DNA from: Prevotella sp. UBA3294
GTDB lineage: Bacteria; Bacteroidota; Bacteroidia; Bacteroidales; Bacteroidaceae
Assembly: GCA_002361535.1 (NCBI GenBank)
Contig: DETG01000055.1
Coordinates: forward strand, 21,903-47,443
Reading direction: 5' to 3'
Length of the DNA: 25,541 nucleotides
Part shown: positions 1 to 9,398 of the stretch, in pieces
Numbering within the stretch: position 1 is the first letter of the stretch
Layout: each line of letters starts with the position of its first letter
Notes under the pieces: model-generated
Told to the model about the DNA's origin: nothing
The model's input: the letters and a program-made list of their open reading frames with translations, nothing else
The model's database searches: none
Translations under genes and position numbers: made by a program

Positions 1-1
1 G

Positions 2-1189
2 CAGGACAAGCAGGAGATGGAGAACCTGCGTTACGAGGCAGAACGTGCAGAACGTGAAGGCGACTATGGTCGTGTGGCCGAGATCCGCTATTCTAAGCTG
101 AAAGCCCTGGAAGACGATATCCGTTCTATTCAGGAACAACTGGAATCTGCACAGAATGGCAGTGCCATGGTGCGTGAGGAGGTCACGGCAGATGATATTG
201 CCGAAGTGGTGAGTCGTTGGACGGGCATCCCCGTGACACGAATGCTCCAGAGTGAGAAAGAAAAACTGCTTCACTTGGAGGAGGAACTGCACAAACGTGT
301 CATCGGACAGGATGAGGCTATTGTTGCGGTGAGCGATGCCGTCAGACGGAGTCGTGCCGGTCTGCAGGATCCCAAACGGCCTATTGCCTCGTTTATCTTC
401 CTTGGTACCACGGGTGTCGGTAAAACGGAGTTAGCCAAGGCTTTAGCCGACTATCTGTTCAACGATGAGACCATGATGACCCGTATCGATATGAGTGAGT
501 ATCAGGAGAAACATACGGTGAGCCGACTGATTGGCGCGCCTCCGGGATATATCGGTTATGATGAAGGCGGACAACTCACCGAGGCCGTGCGACGCAAACC
601 CTATAGCGTGGTGCTCTTTGACGAGATAGAGAAAGCCCATCCCGATGTGTTCAATATCCTGTTACAGGTTCTTGATGACGGTAGGCTGACCGACAACAAA
701 GGACGTACGGTGAACTTCAAGAACACGATTATTATCATGACGAGTAACTTGGGTAGTCAGCTGATCCGTGAGTCGGTGGAACAGATGAGTCATTCGGGAA
801 ACCGCGAGGCACAGCTTTCATCCCTGCGTTCACAGTTGATGGGCATGCTGAAGCAGACCATCCGACCGGAATTCCTGAACCGGATCGATGAGACGATCAT
901 GTTCCTGCCATTAACGCAACAGGAGATTGCCGACGTGGTGACCCTCCAGATGAATCATGTGCAGAAGATGCTGGCAGAGCAAGGTGTGAAGTTGGAGACC
1001 ACTCCGCAGGCCATCGACTATCTTGCAGAGGTGGGCTTCGATCCTGAGTTCGGTGCACGACCTGTGAAACGAGCCATCCAGCGTTATGTGCTTAACGACC
1101 TGTCGAAGAAGCTCCTGGCTGGTGACGTGAATCGCGAGAAGCCTATCATCATCGACTGCTTCGGTGAAGGTCTGGTATTTAGAAACTGA
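2..1189 (+). CDS. clpB: ATP-dependent disaggregase ClpB, C-terminal part (gene starts before the window)
   Basis: This is the 3' portion of a Hsp100/ClpB chaperone; the reading frame is open from base 2, so the true start lies upstream. ClpB works with DnaK to pull proteins out of aggregates in the cytoplasm. Counting from the first methionine at base 17, residues 1-50 are the charged end of the coiled-coil middle domain ([20 protein letters not shown]). The second nucleotide-binding domain follows: Walker A at 130-137 (GTTGVGKT), Walker [14 protein letters not shown], sensor 1 TSNLGS, and the sensor 2 region [11 protein letters not shown]. The C-terminus [14 protein letters not shown] is complete. 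Walker A has Thr where most ClpB proteins have Pro (GPTGVGKT), a mild change that keeps Lys and Thr. The middle-domain length separates it from ClpA and ClpX. A strong terminator follows directly. The family assignment is firm. Confidence 0.96.
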   Translation, partial: QDKQEMENLRYEAERAEREGDYGRVAEIRYSKLKALEDDIRSIQEQLESAQNGSAMVREEVTADDIAEVVSRWTGIPVTRMLQSEKEKLLHLEEELHKRVIGQDEAIVAVSDAVRRSRAGLQDPKRPIASFIFLGTTGVGKTELAKALADYLFNDETMMTRIDMSEYQEKHTVSRLIGAPPGYIGYDEGGQLTEAVRRKPYSVVLFDEIEKAHPDVFNILLQVLDDGRLTDNKGRTVNFKNTIIIMTSNLGSQLIRESVEQMSHSGNREAQLSSLRSQLMGMLKQTIRPEFLNRIDETIMFLPLTQQEIADVVTLQMNHVQKMLAEQGVKLETTPQAIDYLAEVGFDPEFGARPVKRAIQRYVLNDLSKKLLAGDVNREKPIIIDCFGEGLVFRN

Positions 1190-1197
1190 GTAGTAAA

Positions 1198-1230
1198 GTG
1201 AGGCGTTGAGAGGAACGCCTCACTTTTTTT
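1198..1230 (+). terminator. Rho-independent terminator of clpB
   Basis: A perfect 10-bp inverted repeat, GTGAGGCGTT and AACGCCTCAC, encloses a 6-base loop and is followed by seven T. It begins nine bases after the clpB stop and ends about 45 bases before the glnA promoter, so it isolates the two genes. Confidence 0.93.
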
Positions 1231-1274
1231 GATAACGGATTTTCTCTCCTTTTTGAATTTTCTTTTATTATTTG

Positions 1275-1305
1275 TTGGTAATGGTGTCTTTTTTTCTTAC
1301 CTTTG
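1275..1305 (+). promoter_or_regulatory. Bacteroidetes-type promoter of glnA
   Basis: A -7 element TACCTTTG lies at 1298-1305 with a TTG at 1275-1277, 20 bases upstream; an overlapping TTTG sits at 1271-1274. This matches the Bacteroidetes sigma-ABfr consensus. Transcription would start near 1312, giving a leader of about 30 bases that is A/T rich and has no Shine-Dalgarno sequence, as is usual in this phylum. Confidence 0.8.
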
Positions 1306-1340
1306 CGTTATTATTATTAAACGATCATAAATAATAACCT

Positions 1341-2846
1341 ATGGACAATCAAACAATCTCGATGAATGCCAATCCTGTGGTGGCATTCCTTCAAAAAGAA
1401 CCGCACACTTTCACCAAAGCAGACATCATTCGTTTTGTGCGTGAAAACGGGGTGAAAATGGTGAACTTTATGTACCCTGGAGGCGATGGGAAACTGAAGA
1501 CCCTGAACTTCGTGGTGACCAATGAAGCTTATTTGGAAACGATTCTCACCTGTGGGGAACGAGTCGATGGCAGTAGCCTGTTCTCGTTCATTGAGGCTGG
1601 CAGCAGCGACCTCTACGTACTTCCTCGCTTCCGAACGGCTTTCTTGGATCCCTTCGCCGAGATTCCTACCTTGTGTATGTTATGTTCCTACTTCGACAAA
1701 GACGGAAAACCTTTGGCCAGTGCTCCGGAGAACACGTTGGCAAAGGCAGCACGTGCCTTCACAGAGACGACTGGAATGACCTTCCATGCTATGGGCGAGT
1801 TGGAGTATTATGTGATTACTGAGGATGACGAGATGTTCCCTGCCATCGACCAACACGGTTACCATGAGAGTGCACCCTATGCGAAGATGAATCTTTTCCG
1901 GCAGCAATGCATGCAGTATGTGGCACAGACGGGAGGACAGATCAAATACGGACACTCAGAGGTGGGGAATTTCAGACAGGACGGAATGATTTACGAACAG
2001 AACGAGATCGAGTTCCTCCCCGTGCCAGTGGAGGAGGCCGCCGACCAGCTGATGTTAGCTAAATGGGTGATCCGTAACCTCGCCTATGAGTTTGGGTACA
2101 ACGTGACGTTTGCACCGAAGATCACTACGGGAAAGGCGGGCAGCGGACTGCATATCCACATGCGGATGATGAAAGATGGGAAGAACATGATGCTGGAGAA
2201 GGGCTCCTTGAGTGAGGCTGCACGGAAGATGATTGCCGGTATGATGGATTTAGCGCCGAGCATTACAGCTTTCGGAAACAAGAATCCCACCAGCTACTTC
2301 CGTCTGGTGCCCCATCAGGAGGCTCCCACCAATGTATGCTGGGGCGACCGCAACCGCAGTGTGCTTGTCCGTGTGCCGTTAGGATGGACAGCAGAGGGTG
2401 ATATGTGTGCTCTTGCCAACCCCTTGGAGAGCCCCAGTAGTTTTGATAAGTCCATCAAACAGACGGTGGAGATGCGGTCACCCGACGGCAGTGCCGATTT
2501 GTATCAGCTACTGGCAGGTCTGTGTGTGGCATGCCGTCATGGCTTTGAAATGGATAATGCCCTGGAAGTGGCAGAGAAGACGTATGTGAACGTGAATATC
2601 CATGATGCTGCCAATGCCGACAAACTGGCACAGTTGGCACAGCTGCCTGATAGCTGTGTGGCCTCTGCCGAATGCCTGCAGCAGCAACGTGCCATATATG
2701 AGGAATACGGGGTGTTCAGTCCGTCGATGATCGATGGCATCATCGCCCAGCTACGTTCCTACAACGACACCACCTTGCGGCATGACATCTCCCATCTGCC
2801 TGAGGAGATCAAGAAACTGGTGGCTTCCTATTTCCATTGCGGGTAA
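1341..2846 (+). CDS. glnA: Glutamine synthetase, type I
   Basis: This 501-residue protein would make glutamine from glutamate, ammonia and ATP in the cytoplasm. The N-terminal beta-grasp domain covers about residues 25-110 and the catalytic domain about 115-495. Visible family motifs are the metal-binding GELEYY at 152-157, the ATP-binding GSGLHIH at 267-273, the active-site block around 318-346 (YFRLVPHQEAP, CWGDRNRS) and EMRSPDGSA at 377-385. Length fits type I enzymes (about 440-500) and not the 700-residue GlnN type III enzyme also found in Bacteroidetes. The region where enterobacterial enzymes carry the adenylylated Tyr (D-K-N-L-Y) reads AEKTYVNVN here. A Tyr is present, but the signature is not, so control by adenylylation is doubtful. 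The gene stands alone between its own promoter and terminator. The start was chosen because the ATG lies about 30 bases after the predicted transcription start. Confidence 0.93.
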   Translation: MDNQTISMNANPVVAFLQKEPHTFTKADIIRFVRENGVKMVNFMYPGGDGKLKTLNFVVTNEAYLETILTCGERVDGSSLFSFIEAGSSDLYVLPRFRTAFLDPFAEIPTLCMLCSYFDKDGKPLASAPENTLAKAARAFTETTGMTFHAMGELEYYVITEDDEMFPAIDQHGYHESAPYAKMNLFRQQCMQYVAQTGGQIKYGHSEVGNFRQDGMIYEQNEIEFLPVPVEEAADQLMLAKWVIRNLAYEFGYNVTFAPKITTGKAGSGLHIHMRMMKDGKNMMLEKGSLSEAARKMIAGMMDLAPSITAFGNKNPTSYFRLVPHQEAPTNVCWGDRNRSVLVRVPLGWTAEGDMCALANPLESPSSFDKSIKQTVEMRSPDGSADLYQLLAGLCVACRHGFEMDNALEVAEKTYVNVNIHDAANADKLAQLAQLPDSCVASAECLQQQRAIYEEYGVFSPSMIDGIIAQLRSYNDTTLRHDISHLPEEIKKLVASYFHCG

Positions 2847-2867
2847 ATACTTAGGTATGGAAAACAA

Positions 2868-2900
2868 AGAAAGCCTGTATCATTTCGGTACAGGCTTTCT
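2868..2900. terminator. Shared terminator hairpin between glnA and the susD-like gene
   Basis: A perfect 12-bp inverted repeat (AGAAAGCCTGTA and TACAGGCTTTCT) with a 9-base loop lies between two convergent genes, 21 bases after the glnA stop and 24 bases beyond the susD-like stop. The run after the hairpin is T-rich on the minus strand (TTTGTTTTCC). On the plus strand the only T run is inside the stem, so it is probably better for the minus-strand transcript. Confidence 0.85.
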
Positions 2901-2924
2901 TGTGTGCGTTAGAATAAGGAGCGT

Positions 2925-4673
2925 TTATTTGAAACGATAGGGGAGATCGCCCTTAGCCCAGTTGGTGCCGTCGCCCCATCCGGGATTCTGCTCCAATACA
3001 CCTTCCGAGAGCGTAACCTGGTCTTCTGGGATCTTGAAAAAGCCGCCACCAGTCTCGTTGTAACGCTGCATGTAGTCATTGGTGAAGGCATACTCTCCCT
3101 CAATGCCTTGGTTCAGGATGTGGTTACCCACTTGGTTTTTCACTTTCTCTTGTACATCACCCCAGCGTCGTAAGTCGTTCCAACGGATGGCTTCGAAGCA
3201 AAGCTCATAGCGACGTTCCTTTTTGAGGTTCGCCAGACTGTAGCTGATATCGGGAAGTCCTGCACGTTGGCGCACTGCATTCAGACCACTCTTCCCGTTG
3301 TAGATCGTTTTACCATCGGTGAGCTCGGCATGCATAAGCAGGACATCTGCAAAGCGTAGCCATACCAACGATTGGGTGAGGCCGGTCTGACGGTTGTTTT
3401 CACTACCGTAGAAGAAACCGTAGCTGAGCATGCGCTGTCCTGTCTCAGGGTCGTAGGCCTCGCAACCGATATATTTCTTTGCCAGCAGATTGGTGTTCTC
3501 CACCTCCTTTGCCTTGTCACCCGGGTAGTTGGGAATCTCCACGGCACGGTCACAGATAGAACCGGTACGACGGTAGTCGCCGGCATAATCGGGATCATTG
3601 GCCCAGTCTGTCCATAGCTTCTCACAGACAGGACCGTTGGAATAGCCCTGTACAGAGAACGGGAAAGCTGTCTCGTTCGTCTTGCGCAGTCCGTAGAACT
3701 CCACGATACGGTTATGCCGCAGTTGGGAGTCAGCACTCCATCCTGGTTTGTTTGACATCTTCACGGCAAACATGTTCTCCTTGTTCTCATCGGTCTCCCA
3801 GTTCAGTCCGTTGTCTATATCATACTGATAGTCTTTACCCGTATAGGGATTGGTATAGGGCCAGAGGTTACGCTGATCGGATACCAGTCCGTAGCCGCTG
3901 TTTTGGATGCAGTCTTCGAGCCATGCCACTACCTGTGCTTTACTGATGGATCCGCCTTCATCTGCTGGGAGAGGCAGTTCTGTCTTGTTGTAGAAGCCAG
4001 TATAGAAGAGCCATACACGTGCCATCATTCCCTCGGCAGCCCATTTGGATACCCTGCCTTCACCGAACTCGGGATATTTCTGTGAAGGACCGTGCTCAAT
4101 GGCGTTCTTGAGGTCAGAGCCAATTTGGGCATATACTTCGTCGGGTGTAGCCCTGGGAAGGTTCAGTGCCTCTGTTGTCAGCACCAACGGCACCCCGTTG
4201 AACACTTGTGCAAGGTTGAAAAAGTACCAGGCGCGGAGAAAATAGATCTCACACAGCAACTGGTCTTTTTTAGTGTTAGAACTCCATTCGGTCACGTTGT
4301 CGATAGTCTCCAGTGCATTGTTGGCGCGGTTGATACCGGCATAGCGTTGTTGCCAGAGAGGTTTCATCCAGTCAACGTAAGCATTCATCAGACGGTCAAC
4401 CCCCTGGGCACCGATATTACTCTGGCTACCTCCGCCCAAACGGTCATCGGAGGCTATGTCGAAGATGAAGAAAGGATCTTCCTCTGGATCAGCCAGATTA
4501 CGGTTCATCACGGAGTAGATGCCGTTCACCATCTGTATAGCATCTGTCTCGTTGATTGGGAAATTCGAGGTGTCCTTCATGGTGAGGTTCTCGGTGTCGA
4601 GGAACTCATCACAGCTTCCAAGCAGCATCACGCACATCACGGATGCAACGATATAGATCATATTCTTTTTCAT
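2925..4673 (-). CDS. SusD/RagB-family outer-membrane lipoprotein
   Basis: This 582-residue protein has a lipoprotein signal peptide with lipobox LLGSC, making Cys21 the lipidated residue. It is followed by the acidic DEFLDTENLTMKD start typical of SusD proteins. SusD proteins sit on the cell surface as a lid over a SusC channel and capture the nutrient, usually a glycan or peptide. The TPR-rich N-terminal region (YFLRAWYFFNLAQVFNGVPLV), the late RYELCFEAIRWNDLRRWGD block and the ending LEQNPGWGDGTNW are family hallmarks. The gene starts 12 bases after the susC-like stop, so the two are co-transcribed. No glycosidase, peptidase, sensor or anti-sigma gene is next to the pair, so the substrate cannot be read from context. 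The family is secure and the substrate is unknown. Confidence 0.95.
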   Translation of the reverse strand: MKKNMIYIVASVMCVMLLGSCDEFLDTENLTMKDTSNFPINETDAIQMVNGIYSVMNRNLADPEEDPFFIFDIASDDRLGGGSQSNIGAQGVDRLMNAYVDWMKPLWQQRYAGINRANNALETIDNVTEWSSNTKKDQLLCEIYFLRAWYFFNLAQVFNGVPLVLTTEALNLPRATPDEVYAQIGSDLKNAIEHGPSQKYPEFGEGRVSKWAAEGMMARVWLFYTGFYNKTELPLPADEGGSISKAQVVAWLEDCIQNSGYGLVSDQRNLWPYTNPYTGKDYQYDIDNGLNWETDENKENMFAVKMSNKPGWSADSQLRHNRIVEFYGLRKTNETAFPFSVQGYSNGPVCEKLWTDWANDPDYAGDYRRTGSICDRAVEIPNYPGDKAKEVENTNLLAKKYIGCEAYDPETGQRMLSYGFFYGSENNRQTGLTQSLVWLRFADVLLMHAELTDGKTIYNGKSGLNAVRQRAGLPDISYSLANLKKERRYELCFEAIRWNDLRRWGDVQEKVKNQVGNHILNQGIEGEYAFTNDYMQRYNETGGGFFKIPEDQVTLSEGVLEQNPGWGDGTNWAKGDLPYRFK

Positions 4674-4685
4674 GATTGTCAGGAT

Positions 4686-7600
4686 TTAAAAGTTGATGTT
4701 CAGTCCCACTTGCCATGAGCGTGCTGATGGGTAATAACCGCAGTCGATACCAGAGGCCCAGCTGGTGCCGTTACCGAATCCCACCTCGGGATCCATACCG
4801 GAGTAGCCGGTGAACGTGATCATATTGCTTGCGGAAACATAGAGACGGCATTTCTTCACCGGCAGTTGGGGAAGGAGTCGCTTGAAGTCGTAGCCTATCG
4901 TGATACGAGAGATCTTGAAGAAGTCGGCATCTTCAATCCAAACACGTGAGATCTCCGACATATTGGCGGTCTTACCGTCGGAGAAGCGGGGATAGCGGTT
5001 GGTACTGCCTTCGCCCGTCCAGTATTTGGTATATACATCGGTACAGTAGTTGTCATCGGGATGATCGGAGAATTGACGATAGCTCTTGGCCACCTGTTGT
5101 CCGAAGGATCCGTAGCCGTTTAAGGCGAAGTCGAAGCCTTTGTAGGCAATATTGATGTTCAAGCCAACGGTGTAGTCGGGGTTGGGGTCACCGATCATGG
5201 TCTTGTCGTCATCACCCTTGTCGATCATCTTATTTCCATTCACATCCACGAACTTCACATCTCCCGGCTGTAGTGTCTCACCTTGCAGGGAGTTGGCTTT
5301 GTCGCCCCCGCAGTTGCGGTTTAGGTAGTCTTGCAGGTCTTGTTCGTTTTGGATGATGCCTTCCATCTCATATCCCCAGAAATATCCGATGGGATAGCCC
5401 ACCTGCAAACGGTAGAGCTCAGCGGTGTTCTGTGCGATGGCATTGGATCCGCCGTGAATGATCCCTTCGGAGTTGGCCAGTCGGGTCACCTCGTTCTTGT
5501 TATGAGAGACGTTGGCAGAGATGCTATAGCTGAAATCCTTGCCGATACGGTCGTTCCAACTGACAAGAATTTCGTATCCCTTATTCTGAATGTCGCCTCC
5601 ATTGATATAGGGTGCGCCAGTACCATAGGAGAGGAGCATGGGAGCACGCACTAACCAGTCCTTGGTCTTCTTGTTATACCAGTCGAATGATACACCCAGT
5701 CGGTTACTGAGGAACCGCGCATCGAATCCGAGGTCAAACTGTTCGGATGTTTCCCATTTCACGTCAGGATTGGGAAGAATATTGGGATAGGCACCAATGC
5801 CAGGGTTGTCCTTACTGTCGAAATAGTAGGGATCATCGAAGGCGACGGTGGCCAGATACTGGAAACTGGAAATGTTACAGTTTCCGTTCTGTCCCCAGCT
5901 GGCACGCAGCTTCAGGAAGTCAAGCCAGCCCTTGGCAGATTCCATGAAAGTCTCGTTGGTCATCACCCAGCCTGCTGATACCGAGGGGAAGTAACCCCAT
6001 CGCTTGCCACGGGCGAAATTGGAGGATCCATCGGCACGGAGCACGAGGGAAAGTAGGTAGGTCTCGTTGTAGTTATAGTTTACACGACCGAAGAATGACG
6101 ACAGGGCACCCTGTGCGTTCGGACTGCCGCCGATACTGGTATAGGCGGGATCCACCACGTTGGCATTGTCGATATAGGCATGATCGAATGATCCGGGAAA
6201 TAGGGAGTTGGAATTGGTCACATTCACGCCGTTGCCGTATCCCCATTTCTCCAACGACTGTCCGATGAGCACATCCACGTTATGACTGCCGAACGCCTGT
6301 ACCCAGTTGGCAGTGTTCTCCCACGACCAACGGATGTTGTACGACTGATTCTGCCGCACGTCGTCGTTCGGGTTCGACTTCTTCGCACTGAGTTCATAGA
6401 CGGGAACATAGCTGCGCCCCTCATTATGGCGGTATAGCCATCCTGCACTGGAGCGGAAGGTGAGTCCTTTGATCGGAGCATATTCCAGGAAGAAATTACT
6501 CTGCAGACGATAGCGCTTGGTATAGCTGTTCCCTTCATCGTGTTTCATCACGGCCAAGGGGTTTGCCATCTCTGCACTGAAATCCCAGCCATCGGCCTGT
6601 ATGTCCTTATATTCATAGAGCTCTCCCTGGTCGTTGTAAGCTGGGAGGAGGGGTGACATGGCAAGGAGGTTACGGATGCTGTTACCATAGATGCCGCCGA
6701 TGGAGACACCTTTCTTATTAATGGCCGAGAAGGTGATGTTCTCACCGAATTTCAGAATATCCCTGTCTCTGAGTTTTGACTTGATCAAAGAATAGTCGGA
6801 GTTGATGCGCACGGTGTAACGGTCGAACTTCGGCGTGGCGGGCCAGCCGATAGTACCTGTCTGGTGATACTTGGTAAAACCGATGGCGAAGCGTGATACA
6901 TCACTTCCTCCGGTGATATTGAGTGTGGCATTGTGCATGGGCGCATCATGGACGGTTGTCTCTTCCAGCCAGTTCGTTCCGTTCCATGTACCGTTCATGA
7001 TCTGTGCATACTGCTTCGGGATCAGCGTTGCCCAGTCGTAGGTGGAGACACCTTGAATCTCGTACGCCTTGTCGTTGATCTCCATGTACTGCTTGGCATT
7101 GAGCGGCTCGACACCATTGGTGTTCGGGTTCTGCCAGGCCAGGTATCCGTCGAAGCTTACCTGCAGATGTCCTGCCTTGCCCTTCTTGGTGGTGACCAGG
7201 ATCACACCGTTGGAAGCACGGGCACCGTAGATGGCACTGGAGGCCGCATCCTTTAGTACGTCGATGCTCTCAATGTCATTGGGGGAGAGATCGGAGATCG
7301 AGCCGCCGGGCACGCCATCGATGACATACAACGGCTCATTGGAGCCCGCTGTTCCCATACCACGGATGACTACTCTGTAGCTCTCACCAGGCTGTCCTGA
7401 GTTCTGAACGATATTCATTCCTGCCGCCTGACTCTGCAGGGCACCGAAAGCATCTACGGCATTGGTGGCGGCGATGCTCTCTGCATCCACATGGAGGGTG
7501 GATCCGGTGACCAGTTTCTTACGCTGTGTTCCGTATCCTACAACGACCACATCGTTCAGGACTTCAGCGTCTTCATAAAGGGTAATGGAGAGTGTTTTCC

Positions 7601-7910
7601 CCTCCGTGGCTTTCACGACCACCGACTTGTAGCCCACGTAGGAGATTTTCAGACTGGCACCCCGTGCAACAGAAAGAGAGAAAGAACCGTCGGCTCCTGT
7701 CAGTGTTCCGTTACTGGGCGTGCCCACTTCAATGACTGTCGCCCCGATAATCGGTTGGTTGTCCGCATCAACGACGACTCCCTTCACCAGTCCGGTAGTA
7801 CTTGCTGGAGTGCTTGACTCTCCAGTGATCATCGGTTCGGAGGCCGCAGCACTTCCAAACACCATCAATCCCGTACAGATGAGGGAAAGGATTCTTGAAT
7901 AGTTTTGCAT
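4686..7910 (-). CDS. SusC/RagA-family TonB-dependent outer-membrane transporter
   Basis: This 1074-residue protein is the channel partner of the downstream SusD-like lipoprotein and would use TonB energy to bring a bound nutrient into the periplasm. A signal peptide occupies about residues 1-23 (ending GSAAA). A carboxypeptidase-regulatory-like domain spans about 41-113 (GVVVDADNQPIIGATV, LKISYVGYKS). The TonB-box region DVVVVGYGTQRKK is at 120-132. The plug follows to about 245 (RGMGTAGSNEPLYVIDGVPG, DAASSAIYGARASNGVILVTTKKGK), and the rest is the 22-strand barrel ending in the terminal Phe of GLNINF. Length and domain order are normal and nothing is broken. No N-terminal extension for an anti-sigma signalling domain is present, so control by a hybrid system or constitutive expression is more likely than sigma/anti-sigma signalling (inference). 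Confidence 0.96.
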   Translation of the reverse strand: MQNYSRILSLICTGLMVFGSAAASEPMITGESSTPASTTGLVKGVVVDADNQPIIGATVIEVGTPSNGTLTGADGSFSLSVARGASLKISYVGYKSVVVKATEGKTLSITLYEDAEVLNDVVVVGYGTQRKKLVTGSTLHVDAESIAATNAVDAFGALQSQAAGMNIVQNSGQPGESYRVVIRGMGTAGSNEPLYVIDGVPGGSISDLSPNDIESIDVLKDAASSAIYGARASNGVILVTTKKGKAGHLQVSFDGYLAWQNPNTNGVEPLNAKQYMEINDKAYEIQGVSTYDWATLIPKQYAQIMNGTWNGTNWLEETTVHDAPMHNATLNITGGSDVSRFAIGFTKYHQTGTIGWPATPKFDRYTVRINSDYSLIKSKLRDRDILKFGENITFSAINKKGVSIGGIYGNSIRNLLAMSPLLPAYNDQGELYEYKDIQADGWDFSAEMANPLAVMKHDEGNSYTKRYRLQSNFFLEYAPIKGLTFRSSAGWLYRHNEGRSYVPVYELSAKKSNPNDDVRQNQSYNIRWSWENTANWVQAFGSHNVDVLIGQSLEKWGYGNGVNVTNSNSLFPGSFDHAYIDNANVVDPAYTSIGGSPNAQGALSSFFGRVNYNYNETYLLSLVLRADGSSNFARGKRWGYFPSVSAGWVMTNETFMESAKGWLDFLKLRASWGQNGNCNISSFQYLATVAFDDPYYFDSKDNPGIGAYPNILPNPDVKWETSEQFDLGFDARFLSNRLGVSFDWYNKKTKDWLVRAPMLLSYGTGAPYINGGDIQNKGYEILVSWNDRIGKDFSYSISANVSHNKNEVTRLANSEGIIHGGSNAIAQNTAELYRLQVGYPIGYFWGYEMEGIIQNEQDLQDYLNRNCGGDKANSLQGETLQPGDVKFVDVNGNKMIDKGDDDKTMIGDPNPDYTVGLNINIAYKGFDFALNGYGSFGQQVAKSYRQFSDHPDDNYCTDVYTKYWTGEGSTNRYPRFSDGKTANMSEISRVWIEDADFFKISRITIGYDFKRLLPQLPVKKCRLYVSASNMITFTGYSGMDPEVGFGNGTSWASGIDCGYYPSARSWQVGLNINF

Positions 7911-8009
7911 AAATCGAATAGTTGAATAGATTAATAATAGTTGATAAACCCGTCATAATATTAGGTAGAAAAATGCTGATAGATTCTCGGTATGTGTAGT
8001 AACTCGCTG

Positions 8010-8039
8010 CAAATATATAAAATTAATCTCATCCGACAA
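8010..8039 (-). promoter_or_regulatory. Promoter of the susC-susD operon with upstream A-tracts
   Basis: On the minus strand, TATATTTG (8017 down to 8010) is preceded after 19 bases by TTG (8039-8037). The expected start of transcription is near 8003, about 90 bases before the susC-like ATG. Immediately upstream on the same strand are runs of six and eight A (8046-8041 and 8059-8052), spaced about one helical turn apart, which resemble an UP element or intrinsic bend. Confidence 0.75.
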
Positions 8040-8100
8040 GTTTTTTGCCTGTTTTTTTTCTGTTTGTCATAATTATTGTTCCGAATGAGAGTAAAAAGAA

Positions 8101-8133
8101 ATCGCAGACTACCCTTGTTGGGTGGCCTGCGAT
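8101..8133 (-). terminator. Terminator of the acyl-CoA synthetase / alcohol dehydrogenase operon
   Basis: The arms ATCGCAG and CTGCGAT enclose a further ACCC/GGGT stem with one mismatch and a TTGTT loop. Read on the minus strand, the hairpin is followed by TTCTTTTTAC. It lies about 57 bases past the alcohol dehydrogenase stop and before the susC promoter. Confidence 0.8.
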
Positions 8134-8189
8134 GACCATGGGATGTTCCTGTCCTGCGAGAAGAACGAAGAAGGGTAGAGGGATCTGTC

Positions 8190-9371
8190 CTACCGTGCCA
8201 TCCGGTAGATGGCCTCCATGTCCTCGGCATGGAGCACCTTGAACTGTCCGGTAGTACATTGGTAGTCATGACTGCACTTACGCACCATCTCCTTGATCTC
8301 CTCATCGGTGATCTCCCTGCCGATCAGTTCGTGAATGGTGATGGGCATGCCGATAGCCTGATAGAACCGCTCCATGGCAGCGATGCCCTTCAGGGCTGTA
8401 CCCTCGGGATCGGTGAAATCGTTCTCCACATCCATCACGTTCACGGCGAAACGCACGAAACGACTGATATTCTCGCGATACACATAGCGTGCCCAGCTCG
8501 GCCAGATGGCAGCCAGACCGGCTCCGTGTGTCACATCGAACATTCCGCTCAGCTCATGTTCCAGATTATGTGTAGCCCAATCATCGGCCATGCCGCAGCC
8601 AGTCAGTCCCCAGTGAGCCACACTGCCGCCCCACATGATCTGCGATCGGTAACGGTAGTCGGTGGGATTCTTCAACACCTCGAACACACTGTCTTTCATC
8701 GTGCGTAGCACGGCCTCTGCCAATCCCGTTGTCAGATCCATGTCATCGTCATGAGTGAAGTAGCGCTCCATGGTGTGCATCATCATGTCGGTGACACCCG
8801 CTGCCGTCTGGTAGGATGGCAGGGTGAAGGTGCGCCCGGGGTTCATGATGGCGAACTTTGGACGTGCCATATCGTTTGAGTAGCCTAACTTGATCCAGCC
8901 CTCCTCGTTAGTGATCACGCTGGCCTCGCTCATCTCACTGCCTGCGGCGGGGATGGTGAGGACAGAGGCAACGGGCAGACAGCATGCGGGCTCAGCCTTT
9001 CCAATATAGAAATCCCATACATCTCCCTCGAAGGGAACACCGTAGGCGATGGCTTTGGCAGAGTCGATCACGCTGCCTCCTCCCACCGCGAGGATAAAAT
9101 CAACTTGTTCCTTCCTGCACAGTTCGATGCCTTCATATACCTTCGACAGTCGTGGGTTGGGAACCACACCGCCTAAACAGACGAAGGGGATGCCTCCCTC
9201 TTCAAGCAGCCGACAGATCTTGTCGAGCAGTCCTGACTTCTTCGCGCTGCTGCCTCCGTAATGCACTAATACCTTGTTACCTTGATAGTGCTTCACTAAC
9301 TGGGCTACTTTCTCTTCCGACTCTTTGCCGAACACCACTTCCGTGGGGGCATAATACTTAAAATCCTTCAT
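8190..9371 (-). CDS. Iron-containing alcohol dehydrogenase (butanol dehydrogenase / YqhD type)
   Basis: This 393-residue group III alcohol dehydrogenase would reduce an aldehyde to an alcohol, or the reverse, with NAD(P)H in the cytoplasm. The N-terminal Rossmann-like part carries the nucleotide-binding GGGSVIDSAK at 97-106. The metal ligands expected from YqhD are visible with the right spacing: Asp195 and His199 in AGVTDMMMHTMERY, His268 in ATHNLEHEL and His282 in FDVTHGAG. Length matches the family (380-400). The gene begins 27 bases after the stop of the ADP-forming acyl-CoA synthetase, so the two form an operon with one promoter and one terminator. Together they suggest handling of acyl-CoA or aldehyde fermentation products. 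No CoA-linked aldehyde dehydrogenase is nearby to join the two steps. Substrate and cofactor preference cannot be read from the sequence. Confidence 0.92.
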   Translation of the reverse strand: MKDFKYYAPTEVVFGKESEEKVAQLVKHYQGNKVLVHYGGSSAKKSGLLDKICRLLEEGGIPFVCLGGVVPNPRLSKVYEGIELCRKEQVDFILAVGGGSVIDSAKAIAYGVPFEGDVWDFYIGKAEPACCLPVASVLTIPAAGSEMSEASVITNEEGWIKLGYSNDMARPKFAIMNPGRTFTLPSYQTAAGVTDMMMHTMERYFTHDDDMDLTTGLAEAVLRTMKDSVFEVLKNPTDYRYRSQIMWGGSVAHWGLTGCGMADDWATHNLEHELSGMFDVTHGAGLAAIWPSWARYVYRENISRFVRFAVNVMDVENDFTDPEGTALKGIAAMERFYQAIGMPITIHELIGREITDEEIKEMVRKCSHDYQCTTGQFKVLHAEDMEAIYRMAR

Positions 9372-9398
9372 TCTTTTTAGTGATTGATTTGTAAATGA

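Noticed and set aside
4092..4718. A 208-codon plus-strand frame opposite the susD-like gene
   Set aside because: It is antisense to a certain gene, has no recognisable domain, and its codon pattern follows from the coding strand.
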